Source: Geosiphon pyriformis (taxonomy: Eukaryota; Glomeromycota; Glomeromycetes; Archaeosporales; Geosiphonaceae). From it: DNA of 64,000 nt. The stretch covers positions 256,188 through 320,187 of the forward strand of contig JAAOMT010000706.1 of the NCBI GenBank assembly GCA_016748015.1, written 5' to 3'. Position numbers and translations under genes: made by a program. Below, in pieces: positions 46,687 through 55,080 of this stretch (positions are counted from its first letter, which is position 1; each line of letters starts with the position of its first letter). The notes beneath the pieces were generated by a model, which was not told the DNA's origin, made no database searches, and saw nothing but the letters and a program-made list of their open reading frames with translations.

Positions 46687-48090
46687 TTGAATACAAGACT
46701 GTGTCACCATTGTTTAATTCCCAGTAACTTTGAATATTGTGACAATTGTGACCTTATTTATAATCTACCACCATGCATGATCTACACAATCCCTGAAGAG
46801 AAAAAATCAATCAGCAGCTGCACATTGGAGTTGGAATCACTGTTCAATCCTGATTCAAACTCTGACAACGATGATGACGAGAATAATGGTTCCAGCTCCA
46901 TTCAAAATGGCAATAACAATGACAATAATATCAACTCAGATTCAAACTCCAACTCAAACTATGAACAATATATTGCACTTTCTAACCTCACCAAGGAACA
47001 AGAACTGAAATGGTTCAGCAATAATAATAAAGGTATTATGCCAGAACATGTGCATAATACTAATGCTGGATTTGACTTGAAATATCCAAGAAAAGATGTC
47101 ATTAAATTGGAACCATATTCATGCATCTGCATTGATCTGAAAATAGTGCTGGAAATCCCAGCAACAACAATGGTTCAACTAGCATCCCGGAATAGTTTAG
47201 CAAAAAAAGGGATTAATATAAGAGGAAAAATAATTAATGCAGGATATGTAGGAAATATCATCGCCATGTTACAAAATAACTCAGAAAAAGCCTATATAAT
47301 AGAGCCAAACGAAAAGATAGCACAGGCAATATTCTTACCTTTGGTTAAGATAGCTCAGTTAGTACCAGTGGGAAACAGAGAAGAGTTAGGAATAACAGCA
47401 AGAGGGATACAGGGATTTGGGTCAACGGGTAGAATAGATGTATCAGTTAATATAACAGAGGAAGAAATTGTTGGCCAAGGAGAAATTATCTCAACTGGTC
47501 AAGCTATTTCCATTCTACCATATAGCCAGTACATGCTAGCAATAGAAAGGAAGGAAAAGGAGCAAGAACAGATTTTTGAAGCTGAAGTAAACCTTTGTGA
47601 ATCAGGAGAGATTGGAATGATCAATCTCTACATACCAGCCAAAAGCTATAGCCGCATAAAAATTTCTATCTACAACAACACTGACAATGTTATCAACATA
47701 CCAGAAGGAACCACCATCGGATATTTAACCACAGAAATAGAAGACCAACCACCAAACCCCATTCCAGACTTTTCACAACTTTGTGGATATGTTGACATTA
47801 CATCACAAACAATCTATAGACGAGACAAATGTTATTTGCTCCAATCAGAACAATTAGAACAAATGAACATGGGAAATCTAGACTCACTACAATGTATGCA
47901 GCTCAAGATGTTACTCAACAATTTTAATGACATCTTTGCCAGCAAAATGAGTTTGGCCGAACTGATATTATCCAGCATCAGATCAAGACTGGAGATGCAA
48001 TGCCAATTAAACAGCGAGCATACAGAGTACCACCAGCCAGCCATGAAATCATTTGTCAAGAGATCAACTAAATACTTGACAATGGGTTAA
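46687..48090 (+). CDS. Open 467-codon part of element C pol: CXXC pair, Asn/Asp linker, dUTPase-like domain
   Basis: Longest open frame in the window, but it is a piece of gag-pol, not a separate gene: upstream codons continue the same frame through stops. Residues 4-25 have CHHC..CDNC. Residues 55-95 are a low-complexity Asn/Asp/Ser linker. Residues about 118-260 show five dUTPase motifs: NAGFDL; ASRNSLAKKGI; GKIINAGYVGN (the usual Asp is Asn); NEKIAQAIF; RGIQGFGSTGR (complete Gly-rich motif). Residues 260-420 are the connector to RT. A one-base frameshift near 47955 moves RT into the next frame, so the last ~45 residues are not native. Confidence 0.85.
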   Translation: MNTRLCHHCLIPSNFEYCDNCDLIYNLPPCMIYTIPEEKKSISSCTLELESLFNPDSNSDNDDDENNGSSSIQNGNNNDNNINSDSNSNSNYEQYIALSNLTKEQELKWFSNNNKGIMPEHVHNTNAGFDLKYPRKDVIKLEPYSCICIDLKIVLEIPATTMVQLASRNSLAKKGINIRGKIINAGYVGNIIAMLQNNSEKAYIIEPNEKIAQAIFLPLVKIAQLVPVGNREELGITARGIQGFGSTGRIDVSVNITEEEIVGQGEIISTGQAISILPYSQYMLAIERKEKEQEQIFEAEVNLCESGEIGMINLYIPAKSYSRIKISIYNNTDNVINIPEGTTIGYLTTEIEDQPPNPIPDFSQLCGYVDITSQTIYRRDKCYLLQSEQLEQMNMGNLDSLQCMQLKMLLNNFNDIFASKMSLAELILSSIRSRLEMQCQLNSEHTEYHQPAMKSFVKRSTKYLTMG

Positions 48091-49270
48091 TTCAGCCATC
48101 AATGAGCCCATGGTTATTACCAGTAGTACTTATCCATAAGAAGAATAGAAAAATCCAATTTTGTGTGGACTACAGGAAACTCAATGATGTAACTCGTGGA
48201 GACAGCTATCCAATGCCACAGATACAAGAACTATTTAACACTTTTGGTGGAAACAAATGGTTCTCAATGTTAGACTTGGATAGTGGTTACTGGCAAGTAG
48301 CCATGGATCCAGTTGACAAAGAAAAAACAGCATTCATCACAAGAAAGGGAAATTTTGAATTTGAAGTCATGCCATTCGGCTTGATGAATGCTTCAGCCAC
48401 ATTTCAACAGTTAATGGAAATAGTATATACCGGCTTATTATGGAAATCAGTAGTAGTTTATCTGGATGACACCAATGTGTTTTCCAAAATCTTTGACAAC
48501 CATCTACATTATCTCCATCAAGTGTTTGAAAGACTACAATAAGCAGGATTAAAATTGAATACAACAAAATGTTTCTTTGGCAAAACAGAACTCAAGTTTT
48601 TGGGGCATATAGTGAGCCAAGATGGCATCAAAATGGATCCAGATAAGATAGAGATAGTAAAAAAATTTCCGGTACCAACCAACATGACTAAGTTAAAATC
48701 ATTTTTGGGATTTGTAGGCTACTATCGCCGCTTTATCAAAGACTTTTCTAAGATAGTACAGCCACTCAATCAACTCCAAACCAAGAATGTAAAATATGAA
48801 TAGACTAAAACCCAGCAAAAAGCTTTTGCCATTTTAAGATAAAAGCTTATTCAAGCTCCAGTATTGATCTATTCAGATCATAGCAAATTATTCATCATTA
48901 CCACTGATGCATTAGGCCAAGCATTGGGAGCAGTACTATCTCAGAGAGGACCAGATGAAAAAGAACATCCAGTCATATATGCCAGCCAAGGTTTAACACC
49001 AGCCAAAAAAAACTATAGAACACCAGAATTAGAACATTTAGCAATCTATTGGGCAGTTATGAAATGGAAAGAATACTTGAGCCAAAAGTTTGAGGTATAC
49101 ACAGACCACAAAGGATTGACATTACTCCAAAAACAAAAATTTGGAGATGGAAGACAGTTAAGATAGAAAATGGCACTTTTGCCATATACTTATATCATAT
49201 ATTATAAAAAAGGAAAAGACAATGGAAATGCTGATGGTTTGTCATAAATGAGACAAATCTAGGAACATTT
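47956..49270 (+). pseudogene. Element C reverse transcriptase and RNase H
   Basis: Reading resumes in the next frame: TGDAMPIKQRAYRVPPASHE, SPWLLPVVLIHKKN, FCVDYRKLND. Motif A WFSMLDLDSGYWQV (near 48260-48300) and the catalytic YLDD (near 48460) are intact. 48555-48803 carries the thumb (FGKTELKFLGHIV) and 48864-49166 the RNase H (LFIITTDALGQALGAVLSQ, TPELEHLAIYWAVMKW, YTDHKGL). Stops occur near 48051, 48540, 48801, 48840 and 49164. This is the best RT in the window by active-site criteria. Confidence 0.9.
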
Positions 49271-49499
49271 TGACCCAAAAATATAACAAAACTGGAACAA
49301 TACCAATGAAAAATAGAACAAAAAAATAAACACACAAAAATACCAACAACTTCAACATTATATAAATACTCAACAGTTCAAGGAGAAATTATCTCAACTA
49401 GAACAAAAAAGGATCAAACAACAATCAAAATATTTTATCACTTACCAAAATAGACTTTATCGGAAAAACAGAAAAGATTCAGATCAACCAATCAGAGTA

Positions 49500-50586
49500 A
49501 TTACAGAACTGAAAAAAGAGACAATACTGTTTAACATGTACTCAGATTCAACTACAGGACATTTTCATAAAGAAGCAATCATAGAAAGAACCAGACAGAG
49601 ATACTATTGGCCATCAATATATCCAGATATCATACAATATGTGCAAAAATGTGATGCTTGTCAAAGAAAAGGAGGAACAAAACCTAGTGAACCATTAAGA
49701 CCAATCAAAGTGGGACAACTATTTGACTGCATTGGAATCAATTTAGTTGGACCATTGACAATTACCAGCAGAGGCAACAGATATATTGCAATAGCTATGG
49801 ACTATTTTACTAAATGGCCAGAAGCAAAAGCAATTTAAAGAGCGGATGCAGAATTCATTGCCGAATTCATTCATCAAGAGTTAATCTGCTGACATGGATG
49901 TCTAAAAGAATTATTGTCAGATCAAGGAACTCACTTTGTGAACAGAACACTAGCAGAACTAAGTCAAAGATTTGGAGTTAAGAGACCATTGTTATCACCA
50001 TACTATTCACAAACCAATGGATTAGTTGAAAGATTCAATAGAACACTGTGTGAAGCAGTTGCCAAGATCAGTCAAAAAAACCAAGATGAATGAGATTTGT
50101 TTATATCATTAATACTATTTGCTTATCGGACAATGAAGCAAGACACTACACAAGCAACACCATTTGAATTAGTATATGGTAGAACAGCAACACTACCAGT
50201 TGAGATAGAAGTCAACACTTATCTAACAGAACCAATAACTGTAGACAATTTTCAGGAAACGTTACTAAGAAGAACATATGATTTGATGAAAACTCTAGAA
50301 AACAAGCGATGAAGAGCAGCTGATAACATTAAAAAGGCATAAGAAAAACAAAAAGAGAGGCACAATAACCAACTGCCAAACAAACCAGTTAAATTCAAGA
50401 TTAGAGACAAAGTACTTTTACATCGCACTAAAGCGGAAAAACAATGGAGTAAGAAATTTGACTTTAAATGGGACAAACCATTTCACATAGAAGAAATTCT
50501 AGGAAATAGAGCTTACAAATTAAGACTGAACAACAGAATCTTAGCCAAAGCAGCACATAGTGATTGACTGAAACCATATCACCAAA
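49500..50586 (+). pseudogene. Element C integrase and GPY/F-like region
   Basis: 49536-49838 holds the zinc-binding domain (GHFHKEAIIERTRQRYYW then CDACQRKGG) and the core start, where the first catalytic Asp is Asn (CIGINLVGPL, near 49737). The second Asp (LSDQGTHFVN, near 49917) and the Glu (NGLVERFNR, near 50025) are kept. 50097-50312 encodes LFAYRTMKQDTTQATPFELVYGR. The region KFKIRDKVLLHRTKAEKQW..FKWDKPFHIEEILGNRAYKLRL (50395-50530) is GPY/F-like. No chromodomain is visible. Stops are near 49836, 49889 and 50091. Confidence 0.88.
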
Positions 50587-51393
50587 TAGCATCAGCATCT
50601 ACAAATAACATTCTACAACTGAGAGTACAAAGAATACTAGTCCAACCAAATGAGATTTTACGAGACCTGGAACCAATTATTATTATTAACAATAACACGT
50701 TCAATTGATTGACAAAAAGAATATATAAAAACATGGTCGACATGACAAAAGAGATCAGAAAAATGGAAATTATAGACAATATCTATTTACTAGCCCAACA
50801 AATTTTTCAATTAATCCAACACCAGGAAATAGAAATTACAATTAATTAACAAACTATTCATTACAAAAATATAGCAAAGAAACCACAACAGAAAGCACAA
50901 AAAAGACTTGAAAATGTTGTTGAAAAGATTATGACCAAGATAAAATTGGCCATAAAAAAACAACAAATAGTTGGATTGTATCAAGAACTTACCAGAGAAA
51001 CTTGGACTTGGTGGATGCAACAATTTCTGAAAAACTATTGTCATTTTCACTTGGGACAACACATAAATATCCAGAATTTGTACACCAACAAAACAAAATG
51101 GTTATTTAACACAACAATACTGAGACAATTAGAACAATTTGTGGAAAAGAACAATCTAAACACACAAGCTCGAGCCATTTACTGGCTATATATGGGATTT
51201 CAAGACTGACCAGAAATCTTACTTAACACAGCAATAAATACAGTTACGAGTAATCAATTGAAAAAACTGACCAACACCCAATTTGAAGAACTACAAACTA
51301 AAATAACACAAATAATACTTGAAAAAAAAGTTCAGGAAATAATTTAAAAAGAGAAATTAAAAGAATTAAATTTTGACAGAGCTCAATATTAAA
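50587..51393 (+). pseudogene. Element C: uncharacterised C-terminal pol extension
   Basis: In the integrase frame or nearby, about 260 codons continue to a conserved end NFDRAQY-stop just before the PPT. Features: VQRILVQPNEILRDLEPIIII, a Lys-rich helical stretch, and an open 92-codon piece at 50931-51209 with ETWTWWMQQFLKNYCHFHLG and HINIQNLYTNKTKWLF. The same order is seen at 9300-10153 and in pieces of element D (57900-58678). I recognise no domain. Its position fits an env or accessory protein, but no signal peptide or membrane span is seen. Confidence 0.6.
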
Positions 51394-51405
51394 AGGAGGA
51401 AATAA
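51389..51405 (+). other. Polypurine tract of element C
   Basis: ttaaaaggaggaaataa lies directly before the TGTTAC of the 3' LTR. Confidence 0.7.
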
Positions 51406-52271
51406 TGTTACTCATAGAATATAGAAAATATAGTATTATTAGTCAGTAGATATTAGCCAATCAGATATAGACGTAGTAAATATGGAATTCCAGGATTCCT
51501 CTTAGAGGAATTGCAGGATTCCAGGAATTTCAGAATTCCCCGATGAGGAATCACAGGATTCCAGAATTCCAGGATTCCTTTTATCAGGAATCACAGGATT
51601 CCAAGAATTCCAGAATTCCTGGTGCAAATAATAGAGAAATTGAGGAATTTCAATTATGTATATATAGCAGTAAGATTAAAAGCTGAAAAGACAGACCTCT
51701 CTATTTTAGATTTAATCTAAGCAACTCTCCAAATCACAATCATCTAAATAAATAACTATTTGTTATCCCAAAACTCACATCTACTATTAACTATTCATGT
51801 TGATAGTAATTGATACTTAATCACATTGAAACAATAGCTCTTGATCACGGCTATTAACGGGATACTAACTTTGCAAATCGCCTTGGCTTATTGCTTTAGA
51901 TTTCTTTATTTTCTTTAATTTTCTTTGATTTTGTTACTTTGCACTAACCAAGTGATTAAAAAGTGCTGATTACTGATGTCAAAGATTGTCTGGTAAAAGA
52001 CCCCTATGAATGGGTAGGACATGTACAGAAGTTATGGGATACTTACCAAAGGATTGCTAGTCACCAAGCCAAGAAAAGAATTAACAGACTTGCAAGTCTG
52101 GGAAGCTACAGATAAAACAACCATTAAATCTCTGTTTATTATACAAAGAACTCATTTGGAAAACCTTCAGATACCAACCACTTAAAGATATTATCAACAA
52201 CACGAATAGCTTTTGAGCACCAAGTTATGGGTTTATTATTTAATTTGAGACCCAAATAATCAATTATAACA
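51406..52271 (+). mobile_element. 3' LTR of element C (family 2, 866 bp)
   Basis: It aligns end to end with 42027-42853; the 39-base length difference is one extra unit of the GGAATTCC array near 51560-51600. Other differences are mostly C/T and G/A. The sequence right after it (52272 on) is LINE RT. Confidence 0.92.
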
Positions 52272-52275
52272 GTAG

Positions 52276-54733
52276 TTATAAGATCAATTCGAATTTTGTG
52301 GCTAAAACTGGCAGGATAGAGACTAGTGGTAATATATTTTTTTTCTTTGCAGCTGGTGCTTTTGTGGATGATACAATTTGGATTAGAAATGGTCAAGCTT
52401 TGACACAATACATTTTAGACATTGCAAGTAAGTTTTTTGAGATTAATGATATTTTTATCCACAATGATAAGACTATGGCTGTTTTTATTAACCAGAGAGT
52501 GGTGGATGTCTCTTTGAGTATTAATGGTAAGCCCATATTTGTAGCAAGGAAAAACAAGTCTCATAGGTACTTGGACATATTTTTGTCTATGGAGGTTTTT
52601 TTAAGCCTAGTCTGGCCAAAATCCATGGGGATGTCAGGTTTTTTTTAAATATGGTTCTTAAAAAGGTGATATCTAATAAACAGTTCTCATATTTGGTATC
52701 AGCAGTTCTCCAGCCTATAATCAGTTATCATATGCAGTTTAGTTTTATTGCTATGAGTGTGTATCATAAATGAGACATTTTGATCAGAAAAGAGCTTAGG
52801 TCTAAGGCTATATTACCGAGAGATTTTCCCAATGAGACCTTACACCATCTGTTATTATATGGTTTAAAATCATTTGAGCAGGTGCAGGCTGAGACCAAAG
52901 TTGCTTCAATGGTTAGTTTTTCTAATGCATCTGAGATATTAAGTCATTTGTTTGAATACTGCACTTTGGATTTGCAGATTTCAGGATGGGTGCTTCTTCA
53001 TTCTTTGAGTTATTCTGTCAAGTTAAGAGTTTGTCTATTGGATAACTTCTTGGCTGGTGTGGTAAGGATTCTTATTGATGTTAATATTTCTTTATCCAAC
53101 AATATACCCAATGCTTTTCATCAATTCGGTCATGCTCCAATATCTGAGATTCTGGGATCCAACTTCTATTTTGATGTGGTACCTTCTTTGAAATATTTTA
53201 GTGTTGTTTTTGGCAATATTTTGCTTAACAAGCATGGTCATGTAATGGATTGAAAAACTTTTTGGTGCTAGAAAAGATTTAGTCTTAAGAGTCTAGTACC
53301 AAATTGGTTTACTAAGGTCTTTGTGTATATGTCCAATCATATATCAGAATCTGGTAGAGATGTGGCTGTGGTAGACTGTTCTGACTTTTTTTGTTTGTCT
53401 GAATTTCTGAATGCTCATGAATGTTTGTACAAGATTTGGGTTAGAGAACTAAACATATTCACTAATAATTCATTAAATGGTCTACAGGTGATGTGACATG
53501 TGGAGCTGCAGTCTTTTTTCTGATATTGGCCTGGGTGTGGGTGTGAATGTTCAGGACTTGCTTTCCTCTACCTTGGTGAAACTACAGACAATTGCTTTGG
53601 CTTTGGAATGTGTTCCCTCAGCATGCTCAGTTGTTCTTTACTCTAATAGTCAGACAGCTTTAACTGCTTGTGCATTAGAATGTGAATTGGATCAGCCTGA
53701 CTTTCAAAATTGATGTTGAATAGAAAGACATCATATTGCTGATTTGATTAGGTCAAAAGACATTTCTGTTAAATAGATGAAAATGAAAAGACATTCAGGT
53801 GTGGTTGGCAATGAACATGCTAACACTTTGGCTCATGCTGCAGCACATTCAGACTTGGTCTTTTCTGCTAAGATTTCTTATAGATTTCTTGCAGCAAATG
53901 GAATTGTTATCTTGGGTAATGCTCAGTGTTTTGTGCGTGATATTTATTATACTATAAATTGGGCTTTGTGAGAAGCTGAGCCTGGCGTTAATATGCTAAA
54001 CAAGCTAATTATAGGGCATATTGACTGGGAGTGTATTGTATCTGTGTGACATCCTAACTCTCATATGTTAGCTGGATTTACTGGTAAGAAATCAGCTGCT
54101 TTGTGGACTTATCTAATGAAAGTTGTCTATAGAAAATTGCCTATTGCAGTTCATAAAAGACTATATAACAGATGCTATCTGAGCATCTTGTGTCTAATGT
54201 GTAGTGAAATCGAGTTTTTTGATCATGCTTTCATATGTTCTAAGGATGCTGTGATTTGTTCAGAGATTGTTTCCAATTCAGTGGGTTTGTAGAAGTCATT
54301 GGCAGGTAATTGTTTCTCAGTTTCATTTTTAATATTGCTTGCTCTTGCAAAGCCCATAGATAGTAGTGTATATACTGCGGTGTGCAAAAGTTTTGTTTTT
54401 AGGAATTGGGTTGAGAAAGCTGTTAATATATTTGGTGACAGAAAGATAACCATGTCAGTTATCATCAATTTTGTCCACCATTTGGCTGATGACTATTGCA
54501 GTAGAGTGTGGTTGATAAGGGCTAAATTTTGTGTTAATATGGAAAAGAGTGGTTTGGTTTGTAATACTGGTGCTGTCTTTGCTTTACTGCATGGTTTATC
54601 TTGTCAGCTGTCCAAAGGTGTGGTTCACATGCTTGGTGTTATTGAGTCATTTGCAGTTAGCTTTGGTTCGAGGAAATGTTGTTTATTTTTTGCTGGTTTG
54701 GATACTGGTTCAGGAGTTTTTGTAAGTGTGTAG
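52276..54733 (+). pseudogene. LINE 1 ORF2 part 2: RT catalytic motif, RNase H and C-terminal zinc motif
   Basis: 52276-52648 continues RT (YKINSNFVAKTGRIETSG) and contains the catalytic FVDDTIW (near 52364). 52780-53253 is in another frame (KELRSKAILPRDFPN, LHHLLLYGLKSFEQVQAETK). RNase H is at 53440-53840: NNSLNG (Asp of DGS is Asn), VLYSNSQTALTAC (Asp to Asn) and MKRHSGVVGNEHANTLA. 54065-54292 has HMLAGFTGKKSAALWTYLMK and a zinc motif CLMCSEIEFFDHAFIC. 54299-54733 is the C-terminal region (SFAVSFGSRKCCLFF). Frameshifts are near 52650 and 53255-53440. Confidence 0.85.
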
Positions 54734-54869
54734 TACTGTTTTGATTGGCCCGAGTGGCTGATCACATGTAGAAAGTACATGAGTCACATTTAGTTTAATT
54801 TATTTTGCTTTGTCTCTGTATATTAGATAGTGGTTAGGCTGCACTTGTTAAAAAATAAAAAATAAAAAA
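54734..54869 (+). other. LINE 1 3' UTR and A-rich tail
   Basis: After the ORF2 stop, ~115 bases contain TTAGATAGTGGTTAGG, shared with the 3' end of LINE 2 (TTAGATAGTGGTTGG on the minus strand near 55112-55127). They are followed by an (A5-8 T)n tail at 54849-54869. The shared tail suggests both LINEs use related RTs. Confidence 0.8.
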
Positions 54870-55080
54870 AATAGTATATTAGCCAAACTAAGCCAATAAT
54901 TTATAATAAAATAACTATTATTATTGTTATATTACTTACAAATAAACAAACTGGTAGAGTAATTTAACCAAATATTATGTAAAACATTAGCAAAAATAAG
55001 TTACAAAAATACACAAAAATAAAATTTATTTATACTCTTTGTATTATTTGTATATTAAACAATAAAACAAAATACTATTT
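54870..55080 (+). pseudogene. Element D, part 4: integrase core after the LINE
   Basis: Begins with the duplicated AATAGTAT and reads SILAKLSQ, LLLLLYYLQINKLVE (the catalytic Glu region, consensus NGLVERFNR) and NQILCKTLAKIS. It matches the complement of 11600-11830 in element H closely. Its last bases, atactattt, are the target duplication of LINE 2. Confidence 0.8.

Larger units (their letters stand above)
42027..52271 (+). mobile_element. Gypsy element C, full-length with both LTRs (10.2 kb)
   Basis: LTRs 42027-42853 and 51406-52271, PBS 42856-42867, PPT 51389-51405, and a gag-pol region in one frame for its first 5 kb. Flanking four bases are gtgg (42023-42026) and gtag (52272-52275). 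Removing the element with one copy restores the LINE RT codons across the site (..EHLCG then YKINSNF), which supports a 4-bp target duplication with one later change. The two LTRs differ mainly by transitions and one 39-base repeat unit, so the insertion is not recent. Gag-pol is closed by many stops. Confidence 0.92.
37843..54869 (+). mobile_element. LINE 1 (about 6.8 kb), interrupted by Gypsy element C
   Basis: A non-LTR retrotransposon with ORF1 (zinc-knuckle protein) and ORF2 (AP-type endonuclease, RT, RNase H, C-terminal zinc motif), a short 3' UTR and an A-rich tail (54849-54869). It is flanked by an 8-bp duplication AATAGTAT (37835-37842, 54870-54877) within the integrase of element D. 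Removing element C (42027-52271 plus one 4-bp duplication) leaves about 6.8 kb. Both ORFs carry stops and frameshifts, so it is dead. Confidence 0.9.

Noticed and set aside
47941-47970. Programmed frameshift between dUTPase and RT in element C
   Set aside because: Elements A and B read this region in one frame with no shift, and no slippery heptamer is evident. A single-base deletion is simpler.
46687-48090. A free-standing host dUTPase gene
   Set aside because: The frame continues upstream and downstream into gag, protease and RT of element C. The dUTPase-like part recurs in other Gypsy copies, so it belongs to the polyprotein.
42916-48090. Reassigned stop codons (TAA/TAG as Gln, TGA as Trp)
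   Set aside because: All three stop codons occur at different residues, frameshifts exist in other copies, and catalytic residues are also lost. Transition decay explains them better than recoding.
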